Position numbers and translations under genes: made by a program
NCBI RefSeq assembly: GCF_900101825.1
Contig: NZ_FNAG01000001.1
Span: 682,001 to 746,000, forward strand
Length of the DNA stretch: 64,000 nucleotides
Reading direction: 5' to 3'
Source of the DNA: Aquimonas voraii
Lineage (GTDB): Bacteria; Pseudomonadota; Gammaproteobacteria; Xanthomonadales; Xanthomonadaceae
Part shown: positions 19,671 through 27,514 of the stretch, in pieces
Layout of the letters: each line of letters begins with the position of its first letter
Numbering within the stretch: position 1 is the stretch's first letter
The notes under the pieces: model-generated
Databases searched by the model: none
What the model was told of the DNA's origin: nothing
Seen by the model: only the letters and a program-made list of their open reading frames with translations

Positions 19671-21859
19671 TGAGCACCGCACCGCTGTTGATCGAACTCG
19701 GCACCGAAGAACTGCCGGTCAAGGCCCTGCCCGAACTCGCCGCGGCCTTTGCCGACGGCGTGGTGGCCGGGCTGGCCAAGCGCGGCGTCAGCCATGGCGC
19801 AGCGCGTAGCCTGTACAGCGCGCGCCGACTGGCCGTGCTGATCGAAGACGTCGCCAGCGAGCAGCCCGAGCAGCGCTCGGAAGTGCTCGGCCCCTATCTC
19901 AACATCGGCCTCGATGCGGACGGCAACCCGACTCCGGCGCTCAAGGGCTTCGCGCAGAAAAACGGCGTCGAGTGGACTGCGCTGGAACGCACTACGGACA
20001 ACAAGGGCGAGCGCTTCGTCGCCCGCTCGGTCAAGCCAGGCGCACGCACCGCGGATCTGCTGAACGACGTGCTGGCCGACACCCTGAAGGCCATGCCGAT
20101 CCCCAAGCCGATGCGCTGGGGCGGGCATGACTACGGTTTCGCGCGGCCCGCGCACTGGCTGATCGTGCTGCTCGGCGGCGACATCGTCGAAGCCTCGACG
20201 CTGGGGCTCAAGGCCGACCGCATGAGCCGCGGCCATCGCTTCCACCACGCCAAGCCGGTGTGGATCGCGAAGCCCGAGGACTACATCGACAGCCTGCGCG
20301 CTGCCAAGGTCCTCGTCGACGCCGACGAGCGCCGCGAGCGCATCCGCGCGCTGGTGAATGAGGCGGCACAGGCGGTCGGCGGCGTGGCGCGCATCGATGC
20401 CGGTATCCTCGAAGAAGTGCAGTGCCTGAACGAGTGGCCGCAGCCGATCACCTGCAGCTTCGAGCGCGAGTTCCTGCGCGTGCCGCAGGAGGCCCTGATC
20501 GCCACGATGGAGGCCAACCAGAAGTTCTTCCCGGTGCTGGACGCCGAAGGCCGGCTCACCGAGCACTTCATCGGCATCGCCAACATCGAGTCCAAGGATC
20601 CGCGCGAGGTCCGCAAGGGCTACGAGCGCGTGATCCGCCCGCGCTTTGCCGACGCCAAGTTCTTCTTCGACGAGGACCTGAAGCAGGGCCTCGGCTCGAT
20701 GAACGAAGGCCTTCGATCCGTGACCTACCAGCAGAAGCTGGGCAGCTATGCCGACAAGGTGGCGCGCATCGCCGCACTCGCACGCTCGCTGGCCCCGGCA
20801 TTCGGCGTCGACGCCGAGCTGGCCGCGTGCGCTGCCGGCTACTGCAAAGCCGACCTGCAATCGCGCATGGTCGGCGAGTTCCCCGAGCTGCAGGGCATCG
20901 CCGGCCGCTACTACGCGGCGGCTGCGGGCGAGCCTGTGGAACTGGCGGCCGCGCTGGACGAGGTCTACATGCCGCGCTTCGCCGGTGATGCGATTGCGCC
21001 TTCCAAGCTGGGCCAGCTGCTGGCCGTGGCCGAGCGCCTGGACACGCTGGCGGGCGGATTCGCGGCCGGGTTGAAGCCGACCGGCAACAAGGATCCGTTC
21101 GCGCTGCGACGGAATGCGCTGGGCTTGGCGCGGACGTTGATTGAGGGTGGGGTGAATCTCAGTGTGGATGACGCGATCGAAGCCAGCCTGGCCGAGGTCG
21201 GCGAACACATCGCCTTGCAGCTGCGCCGTGCTGCCGCTTTGAAGGCGCTGCCGGAGGGTGCGCCGTCGTCCGCGCGCGAGGCTGCGCTGGCCGCGGCGGG
21301 CGCGGATTCCGCCGCGTCGCGCGTCATGCCCAAAGCGGACGACATCGCCGAGCTGCGCGACTTCATCTTCGACCGCCTCCGCGGCTACTACGCCGACCAG
21401 GGCGTGCCGTCGCAGCAGTTCGAAGCCGTGCTGGAGTTGAAGCCCGCCTCGCTGACCGACTTCGATGCGCGGCTCAAGGCCATCGCCGAGTTCGCCCAGC
21501 TGCCCGAAGCTGCCGCACTCGCCGCCGCCAACAAGCGCATCCGCAACATCCTGCGCAAGAGCGAGGACGTGCTGCCCGAGCAGATTGACGAGTCGCTCTT
21601 CGAGGGCCACGCCGAAAGCGGCCTGCACGGCGCCATCGAAGCGGCCATCGCCGCCACCGACCCGCTGCTGGCCAAGCGCGACTACGTCGGCGTGCTGATG
21701 CGTCTTGCCCAGCTGCGGCCCAAGGTCGACGGCTTCTTCGAAGCGGTGATGGTGATGGCCGAAGACCCCAAGGTCCGCGGCAACCGCCTCGCCCTGTTGA
21801 AGCGCCTCTCCGACCGCTTCCTCGCCGTCGCCGACGTCTCGCAGCTGGCGGTGGGGTAG
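19670..21859 (+). CDS. glyS: Glycyl-tRNA synthetase beta subunit
   Basis: A 729-residue subunit that recognises tRNA-Gly and is needed for aminoacylation. It begins MSTAPLLIELGTEELPVKAL, the conserved GlyS opening. Further on are VLGPYLNIGLDADGNPTPA, MRWGGHDYGFARPAHW and the HD-like central part (GSYADKVARIAAL, AAGYCKADLQSRMVGEFPELQG), then a C-terminal DALR anticodon-binding domain (LMRLAQLRPKVDGFFEAVMVM). The ATG at 19670 shares its first base with the glyQ stop. The gene ends just before a repeat-rich 0.7-kb gap. Confidence 0.98.
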
Positions 21860-21868
21860 TGCGGCAGC

Positions 21869-21893
21869 CCATAGGGTGGGCCCTGGCCCACCG
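21869..21893 (+). repeat. CCATAGGGTGG hairpin repeat after glyS
   Basis: GGTGGGC and GCCCACC (21875-21881, 21886-21892) flank a CCTG loop. The stretch starting CCATAGGGTGG is nearly identical to the reverse-strand copy at 9951-9976, showing a dispersed repeat. Confidence 0.6.
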
Positions 21894-22194
21894 GAGCCCG
21901 ACGCTCGCTTCGGTCAAGGCGCTGGGCGCTCTTGAGCCCTTAGCCTTCCGGGAGCGCCTCGAAGGCGCACATTGGCCGCCGGTTGCAGCCGATATTCCCG
22001 GGGAGCCATGCGGAGCCCGCTTCAAGCCCCTCTCCCCGTGGGAGAGGGGTTGGGGTGAGGGCCGGGCGGAGCAAGCGCTTCGCGCCTCGCCAAGCATCAC
22101 GACTCGGCTCTTGCCTACGCTCCAGCGGGCAGGAGCCCGCGCTCTTCCCGGGGCCCCTGGGGAGCGGCGGGAGGCCGTGGATCCGCCCGCGGGG

Positions 22195-22291
22195 TCGCCG
22201 GCAGGGATGCCGGCGATGTTCGTGACAGTGCAGGGATGCACTGTCCACGAACACCCACGGGCACACGCGAACCCGGAGCGCAGGGATGCGC
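22195..22291. repeat. Three consecutive hairpins with an A-GGGA-T tip
   Basis: Hairpin 1: TCGCCGGCA (22195-22203), GGGA, TGCCGGCGA (22208-22216), a perfect 9-bp stem. Hairpin 2: 22219-22232 and 22237-22251 pair over 14 bp with one bulged C, again around GGGA. Hairpin 3: GCGCA (22278-22282), GGGA, TGCGC (22287-22291). The stem sequences differ while the tip is constant, so the structure rather than the primary sequence is conserved. A fourth member lies at 54823-54840. Confidence 0.8.
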
Positions 22292-22324
22292 GTAGGGCGC
22301 GGACGAGGGGTGGCCTTTCTTTGG

Positions 22325-22358
22325 CCTACCTTTCTTTGGCCACGCAAAGAAAGGTAGG
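22325..22358. repeat. Perfect 14-bp hairpin CCTACCTTTCTTTG/CAAAGAAAGGTAGG
   Basis: The arms at 22325-22338 and 22345-22358 are exact reverse complements around a GCCACG loop. A second TTTCTTTGG motif precedes it directly (about 22315-22324). It has no T-run on either strand, so it is a repeat-type hairpin and not a clear terminator. Confidence 0.75.
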
Positions 22359-22562
22359 TCGGGCCGGCCGCAGGTCGGACCGAAAGCTCTTGATCTTCGC
22401 TTCGAGCGGCCTGCTATCGAAACGCCGAACAAGCAAAGAGCCGAGTAGGCGATCTTGGCGAGACTCGGAGCGCGCGCTTCGCCCGGCCCCCTCCCCAACC
22501 CCTCCCCCTATGGGAGAGGGGCTAAGGGCGCCCACCGAGCCGCGCATGCGGCAGCCCTCCCC

Positions 22563-24374
22563 ATGACCGACCGCCTCCACGACACCCTCAAATCGGTCTT
22601 CGGCCACAGCCAGTTCCGTGGCCCGCAGCAGGCCATCGTCGAGCATCTGGTCGCGGGCAATGACTGCCTGGTGCTGATGCCCACCGGCGGCGGCAAGTCG
22701 CTGTGCTACCAGCTGCCGGCCCTTTTGCGGGAGGGTGTCGGCGTGGTGATTTCGCCGCTGATCGCACTGATGCAGGACCAGGTCGAAGCCCTGCGCCAGC
22801 TCGGTGTACGCGCGGCCTTCCTGAATTCCAGCCTCGACAGCGACACCGCCGCCGGCGTCGAGATGGATCTGCTGAACGGCGATCTCGACCTGCTCTACGT
22901 GGCGCCGGAGCGCCTGCTCACCGGACGTTTCCTGAGCCTGCTCGCGCGGGTCAAGGTCGGCCTGTTCGCCATTGACGAAGCGCACTGCGTTTCGCAGTGG
23001 GGCCACGATTTCCGCCCCGAGTACCGCGAGCTCAACCTGCTGCACGAGCGCTGGCCGGACGTGCCGCGGATTGCGCTGACCGCCACCGCCGACCCGCCGA
23101 CCCAGCGCGAGATCGTCGAGCGCCTGGGGCTGAACGATGCAAAGCAGTTCGTCACCAGCTTCGACCGCGCCAACATCCGCTATCGGATCGCCTACAAGCA
23201 GAACGCCAAGCGCCAGCTGAGCGACTTCCTCGATCGCCATCGTGGTGAAACCGGCATCGTCTACGCGATGACCCGCAAGCGCGTCGAGGAAACCGCCGAG
23301 GCCCTGCAGCAGCTCGGCCACACGGCCTTGCCCTACCACGCCGGCATCGATGCCTCGATCCGTGCGGAAAATCTGCGCCGCTTCCTGCGCGAGGACGGCA
23401 TCGTGATGGTGGCGACGATCGCCTTTGGCATGGGCATCGACAAGCCGGACGTGCGCTTCGTCGCCCACATCGATCTGCCGCGCTCGATGGAGGGCTACTA
23501 CCAGGAAACCGGCCGCGCCGGCCGCGATGGTGCGCCGGCCGAGGCCTGGCTGCTCTACGGCCTGGGCGACGTGGTCAACCAGGCGCAGATGATCGAGCGC
23601 TCGGAGTCGTCGGATGAGCGCAAGCGGGTGGAGCGCCGCAAGCTCGATCAATTGCTGGGTTTCTGCGAATCGGTGCGCTGCCGCCGACAGGTGCTGCTGG
23701 AGGGCTTCGGCGAGGTGTATCCGAAGCCCTGCGGCAACTGCGACAACTGCCTGGAGCCGGCCGACACCTGGGACGGCACGGTGGCGGTGCAAAAGGCGCT
23801 GTCCTGCATCTACCGCACCGGCCAGCGCTTCGGCGTGGTGCACCTGATCGACGTGCTGCGCGGCGCCGACCACGAGCGCATCCGACAGCACGGTCATGAC
23901 CAGCTCACGGTCTACGGCCTGGGACGCGAGCTGGACGAATCGACCTGGCGCAGCGTCTACCGGCAGATCCTGGCCGGCGGACTCGCGGTCATCGACATCG
24001 ACGGCTACGGCGCCCTGCGGCTGACCGAAGCCAGCCGCGCGGTGCTGAGAGGCGAACAGCCGGTGCGCCTGCGCCGCGACCCGGAGGCGATCAAGGGCAA
24101 GCGGGGACCGAAGCCGGGCACCGCGCGCCGCGCTGCCGTGGAGTTCGCCGATCCGGACACCGAGGCGCGCTTCCTCGCGCTGCGTGAGCTGCGCGCGCGG
24201 CTGGCGCGCGAGCAGAACGTGCCGGCCTACGTGATCTTCCACGACAGCACGCTGGCGGCGATTGCGGAGGCCGACCCGCAGGACTTGGACGAGCTCGGCG
24301 AGATCGCCGGCCTGGGGGCGCGCAAACTGGAACGCTACGGCGAGGCGGTGCTGGAGGCCTTGGGGGAGCTGTAG
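22563..24374 (+). CDS. recQ: ATP-dependent DNA helicase RecQ
   Basis: A 603-residue 3'-5' superfamily 2 helicase for recombination and replication-fork repair. Motif 0 FRGPQQ, Walker A TGGGKS (41-46), DEAH (138-141) with CVSQWGHDFRPEY (the RecQ aromatic-rich loop), and motif VI QETGRAGRDG are visible. These are followed by a zinc-binding region with four Cys (CESVRC and CGNCDNC), a winged-helix RQC part and a C-terminal HRDC domain (about 525-603). The start at 22563 gives the usual MTDRL-type N-terminus; the upstream in-frame extension is repeat sequence. It is separated from glyS by the composite intergenic element. Confidence 0.97.
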   Translation: MTDRLHDTLKSVFGHSQFRGPQQAIVEHLVAGNDCLVLMPTGGGKSLCYQLPALLREGVGVVISPLIALMQDQVEALRQLGVRAAFLNSSLDSDTAAGVEMDLLNGDLDLLYVAPERLLTGRFLSLLARVKVGLFAIDEAHCVSQWGHDFRPEYRELNLLHERWPDVPRIALTATADPPTQREIVERLGLNDAKQFVTSFDRANIRYRIAYKQNAKRQLSDFLDRHRGETGIVYAMTRKRVEETAEALQQLGHTALPYHAGIDASIRAENLRRFLREDGIVMVATIAFGMGIDKPDVRFVAHIDLPRSMEGYYQETGRAGRDGAPAEAWLLYGLGDVVNQAQMIERSESSDERKRVERRKLDQLLGFCESVRCRRQVLLEGFGEVYPKPCGNCDNCLEPADTWDGTVAVQKALSCIYRTGQRFGVVHLIDVLRGADHERIRQHGHDQLTVYGLGRELDESTWRSVYRQILAGGLAVIDIDGYGALRLTEASRAVLRGEQPVRLRRDPEAIKGKRGPKPGTARRAAVEFADPDTEARFLALRELRARLAREQNVPAYVIFHDSTLAAIAEADPQDLDELGEIAGLGARKLERYGEAVLEALGEL

Positions 24375-24401
24375 ACAGGCACCATGTGGCGAGTGCGTCC
24401 G

Positions 24402-24438
24402 CCTCTCCCCAAGCCCTCTCCCTCCAGGGGAGAGGGGC
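24402..24438. repeat. REP-like CCCTCTCCC palindrome
   Basis: CCCTCTCCC and GGGAGAGGG face each other around 24414-24436, preceded by CTCTCCCCAAG. It is the same family as the ends of the 22027-22522 element and the copy at 29219-29259. Confidence 0.65.
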
Positions 24439-24504
24439 CTTAAGCTGGCGCGGCCGGCGTTGATGTTGACGCCGATGCTGGCGTCGATCATCAGTCTGTC
24501 GACG

Positions 24505-24529
24505 CTCTCCCCAATCCCCAATCCCCGCT
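24505..24529 (+). repeat. Short tandem CCAATCC repeat
   Basis: The string CCCCAATCCCCAATCCCCGC lies directly upstream of the acetyltransferase ATG at 24534. It belongs to the GGGAATC tandem-repeat family found near 29.1, 29.3, 33.05 and 33.27 kb. It leaves no room for a normal ribosome-binding site in front of that gene. Confidence 0.55.
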
Positions 24530-24533
24530 CCGA

Positions 24534-25073
24534 ATGCCCACACTCAGCTTCCGCTTCGCTGAAGAACCCGACGCCCCCGCCATCGCCGATCTGGTCGAGA
24601 GCGGCTATCGAGGCGAGCGCAGTCGCGCCGGTTGGACCACCGAGGCCGACTTGCTCGATGGCCAGCGCATCGATGTCGAGGGCGTGCTGGCGGTGATCCG
24701 CGATCCGGCCAGCCGCGTGCTGCTGGTCGAGCGCGAAGGCCAAGGCGGTGTCGAGCTGGTGGGCTGCGCGCAGCTTGAGCGCAAACCCGACTACGCCTAC
24801 TTCGGCATGTTTTCGGTGCGGCCGGGTCTGCAGAACGGCGGCATCGGCCGCGCCGTGCTGGCCGAGGCCGAGCGCATCGCCCGCGAGGATTGGGCGCTGC
24901 CGGCGATGTGCATGAGCGTGATCGTGCAGCGCGCCGAACTGATCGCCTGGTACGAACGCCGCGGCTATGCGCGCACCGGCGAGTACCTGCCGTTCCCCTA
25001 TGGCGACGAGCGCTTCGGCAAGCCCAAGCGGGACGATCTGCGCTTCGAAATCCTGCGCAAACCGCTGGCCTGA
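24534..25073 (+). CDS. GNAT-family N-acetyltransferase
   Basis: A 179-residue acyl-CoA-dependent N-acetyltransferase. The N-terminal strand-helix LSFRFAEEPDAPAIADLVESGY is followed by YAYFGMFSVRPGLQNGGIGRAVLAEAE, with the acetyl-CoA pyrophosphate loop QNGGIG corresponding to the Q/RxxGxG/A motif. A C-terminal YERRGYARTGEYLPFPYGD is the usual last strand pair. The substrate cannot be deduced; amino acids, polyamines or antibiotics are all possible. The ATG abuts a tandem repeat. The next gene (GspF-like) starts 6 bp after its stop, so they are probably co-transcribed. Confidence 0.88.
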   Translation: MPTLSFRFAEEPDAPAIADLVESGYRGERSRAGWTTEADLLDGQRIDVEGVLAVIRDPASRVLLVEREGQGGVELVGCAQLERKPDYAYFGMFSVRPGLQNGGIGRAVLAEAERIAREDWALPAMCMSVIVQRAELIAWYERRGYARTGEYLPFPYGDERFGKPKRDDLRFEILRKPLA

Positions 25074-25078
25074 GCGCC

Positions 25079-26065
25079 ATGCCCGCGCGCGCACTGCCGG
25101 AAGACCTGCGCGCCCGACTCCATTTGCAGCTGGCGACGCTGGAGCGCGCCGGCATTGCTCCGCTGCAGGCCCTGGACGCGCTCGACCTGGGGCCCGAGGC
25201 CGCGCAACGGCTGCGCTCGGCGCGCGGTTTCCTGATGCAGGGCCAGCCGCTGGCGCAGGCCGGGCGGCTGGCCGGCCTGTTCACGCCGCTGGAGGCGGCC
25301 GTCATCGCTGCGGCCAGTCAAGGCGGTAGCCCCGCGGGCGCCCACCAGCGTCTCGGCGAACAGGCCTTGCTGCTTGCGCAGCAGGGCAAGACGCTGCGCG
25401 GACGCCTGCTGCTCCCGGGCTTCGTCGCGCTGGCGGCGCTGCTGATTCTCCCCCTTCCGTCGGTGGTGGCAGGCAGCCTCAGCGTGGCGGCCTACCTGCT
25501 GCGGGTGATTCTGGTGGTTGCGGGCGTAGCGGCGTTGTTCGCGCTGGGCCGTGAGCTGCTGCGTCGACACGCGGCGGCCGAGGACTGGCCCGGCCGTGTC
25601 GCGCTGGAATCGCTGTCGCTGGGCCTGCCGGTCCTCGGGCCCCTGATCGCGCGCCTGCAGGTGCAACGCTTTCTCGAGTATCTCGCCCTGCTGCTCGACT
25701 GCGGACTTCCCGCGGCCGAGGCCGTGCGACATGCCGCGTCGACCTTGCGCGTGCAGCCAATCCGCAGCGATTTCGAAGCCTCGGTGCCTGCGCTGCTGGC
25801 CGGGCACAGCCTGCATGCGGTGGCCGGCGGCTGGCGCTTCGTCGCCGACCCGATGCTGGCCGGCCTCATCGCGACCGGCGAGGGCAGTGGCCGACTGCCG
25901 GAGCTGCTCGCGCGCTATGCGAATGCGGAAGGCGAGGCGCTGGAGTCGCGCATCGATTCGCTGGCCACGTGGATCCCGCGCATCGTCTACCTGCTGCTGG
26001 CCCTGCTGCTGGCCTGGCAGCTCGTCGGTGGTTTCGGCGCCCTGCTGGGCCGGGACATCGGCTGA
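25079..26065 (+). CDS. GspF/PilC-like inner-membrane protein, short form
   Basis: A 328-residue protein with two T2SS_F-type cytoplasmic helical domains: residues about 10-105 (LRARLHLQLATLERAGIAPLQALDAL, GFLMQGQPLAQA) and about 190-300 (QRFLEYLALLLDCGLPAAEAVRHAAS, MLAGLIATGEGSGRLPELLARYA). TM helices lie at about 115-135, 140-160 and near the C-terminus (305-322). GspF and PilC are polytopic platform proteins that contact the GspE/PilB ATPase. This one is shorter than the usual 400 residues, with less conserved spacing. No other secretion gene is adjacent; the GspE gene lies 6.5 kb away. Start by position directly after the acetyltransferase. Confidence 0.75.
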   Translation: MPARALPEDLRARLHLQLATLERAGIAPLQALDALDLGPEAAQRLRSARGFLMQGQPLAQAGRLAGLFTPLEAAVIAAASQGGSPAGAHQRLGEQALLLAQQGKTLRGRLLLPGFVALAALLILPLPSVVAGSLSVAAYLLRVILVVAGVAALFALGRELLRRHAAAEDWPGRVALESLSLGLPVLGPLIARLQVQRFLEYLALLLDCGLPAAEAVRHAASTLRVQPIRSDFEASVPALLAGHSLHAVAGGWRFVADPMLAGLIATGEGSGRLPELLARYANAEGEALESRIDSLATWIPRIVYLLLALLLAWQLVGGFGALLGRDIG

Positions 26066-26093
26066 ACTCCCGGCCCGGCGAGGCACCGGAGCT

Positions 26094-27449
26094 TCAGTCC
26101 ACGAACTTCTGCCACAGCACCCACAGCACCAGCAGCGGGGCGACGACGCGCACGCTCCAGCGCCAGGCGGTATAGAGGCCGTCGCTCAGCTGCGGCAGTT
26201 CCTTGCGGGTGAGCTTGGCGTCAAGCACCCAGCCCGCATACAGCGAGACCAGCAGACCGCCCAGCGGCAGCATCACGTCGGAGGCCACGAACTCGATCGC
26301 GCCCTGCAGGTCACGGCCGCCGATGCGGATCTCGCTCCAGACGTTGAACCCGAGCAGCGACAGCAGTCCGATCGCCCAGACCAGCACGCCTGCAAGGATC
26401 GACGCGCTGCGGCGGGTCAGCGGCGTGCGCTCCACCAGATAGGCCGTCGGCGGCTCCAGCAGTGAGATCGATGAAGTCCAGGCCGCGAACATCAGCAGCA
26501 GGAAGAACGCGAGGCCGTAGAGCGCGCCGCCCCACATGTCGCTGAAGGCCATGGGCAGGACGGTGAAGATCAGACCGGGCCCGCCGCCCGCAGGATCCAG
26601 ATTGAAGGCGAACACGATCGGGAAGATCGCGAGTCCTGCCAGCAGAGCCACGCCGGTGTCCATCAGCGCGATCGATACGCCCGCCTGCGGGATCGAGACA
26701 TCGCGCGGCAGGTAGGCGCCGTAGGCCATCATTCCGGCGAGGCCCAGGCTCAGCGAGAAAAAGGCCTGGCCCAGCGCCGCCAGCACCACGTCGCCGTCGA
26801 TCTTGCTGAAGTCGGGCGTGAACAGGAACTCCACTGCCGAGCCGAAGTGGCCGGTGCGCACACCGTAGATGACCAGCAGGATGAGCATCAGGAACAGCGC
26901 AGGCATCAGCAGCTTCACCGCGCGCTCCAGGCCCTTTTCGACGCCGAGCGCAACCACGCCGATGGTCAGCACCATGAACACCGAATGCCAGAACAGCAGG
27001 GTCCTGGCGTCACCCAGCAGGCCGCCGAAGGTGGCCGGACCGTCCTCGATGCCGGCACCGCCGAACAGCTGCACGAGGTACAGCCAGCCGTAGTGCATCG
27101 TCCAGCCGGCCACCACGCTGTAGAAGCTCAGGATCAGAATGGCCGAGACCATGCCCATCACGCCGATCACCGACCACGCCTTGGAATGGCCGGTTTCGCG
27201 GGCGAGGTTCAGCAGGGTGTTGATGGGGCTCTGCCGGCCGTGGCGACCGATCAGCACTTCGGCAAACAGGATGGGCAGACCGATCAGGGCGATGCAGGCG
27301 AGGTAGACCAGTACGAAGGCGCCGCCGCCGTTGTCCGAGGCAAGGTAGGGAAAGCGCCAGATGTTGCCGAGCCCGACGGCAGAGCCCGCCGCGGCCAGGA
27401 TGAAGGCCGTACGCGAGGACCACATGCCGTGTACCGAATGCTTGTCCAT
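26094..27449 (-). CDS. Sodium-dependent neurotransmitter:sodium symporter (NSS) family transporter
   Basis: A 451-residue inner-membrane Na+-coupled solute transporter of the LeuT fold. The N-terminus WSSRTAFILAAAGSAVGLGNIWRFPYL is the NSS signature, with TM1 unwound at GSAVGLGN where Na+ and substrate bind. YGWLYLV, FFSLSLGLAGMMAYGAYL (TM6 region) and about 11-12 TM helices follow. Bacterial members import amino acids such as tryptophan, leucine or alanine; the substrate is not predictable here. The start has GGAG 8 bp upstream. It lies 65 bp downstream of the NhaC-type gene on the same strand, so both may be transcribed together. Confidence 0.92.
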   Translation of the reverse strand: MDKHSVHGMWSSRTAFILAAAGSAVGLGNIWRFPYLASDNGGGAFVLVYLACIALIGLPILFAEVLIGRHGRQSPINTLLNLARETGHSKAWSVIGVMGMVSAILILSFYSVVAGWTMHYGWLYLVQLFGGAGIEDGPATFGGLLGDARTLLFWHSVFMVLTIGVVALGVEKGLERAVKLLMPALFLMLILLVIYGVRTGHFGSAVEFLFTPDFSKIDGDVVLAALGQAFFSLSLGLAGMMAYGAYLPRDVSIPQAGVSIALMDTGVALLAGLAIFPIVFAFNLDPAGGGPGLIFTVLPMAFSDMWGGALYGLAFFLLLMFAAWTSSISLLEPPTAYLVERTPLTRRSASILAGVLVWAIGLLSLLGFNVWSEIRIGGRDLQGAIEFVASDVMLPLGGLLVSLYAGWVLDAKLTRKELPQLSDGLYTAWRWSVRVVAPLLVLWVLWQKFVD

Positions 27450-27514
27450 CCAATGAACTCCGCGGAGCTTTAAGGGGCGGCGCCGATGCGCCGACGGGGT
27501 GGGTGCGTCGCAGC

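Larger units (their letters stand above)
22027..22522. mobile_element. About 500-bp intergenic element bracketed by imperfect inverted repeats
   Basis: The left end (22027 to about 22115) starts CCCCTCTCCCCGTGGGAGAG, continues GGTTGGGGTGAGGGCCGGGC and includes CTCGCCAAG and ACTCGGCTCTT. Read in reverse complement, the right end (22522 back to about 22430) has the same order: CCCCTCTCCC, GGAGGGGTTGGGGA, GGGGGCCGGGCG, CTCGCCAAG, ACTCGGCTCTT. The arms are therefore about 85-95 bp long and imperfect. Between them lie three small hairpins with GGGA loops and one 14-bp hairpin. No protein gene is visible inside. It looks like a non-autonomous MITE- or BIME-like unit built around the palindromic CCCCTCTCCC repeat. 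No target-site duplication was identified. Confidence 0.6.
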
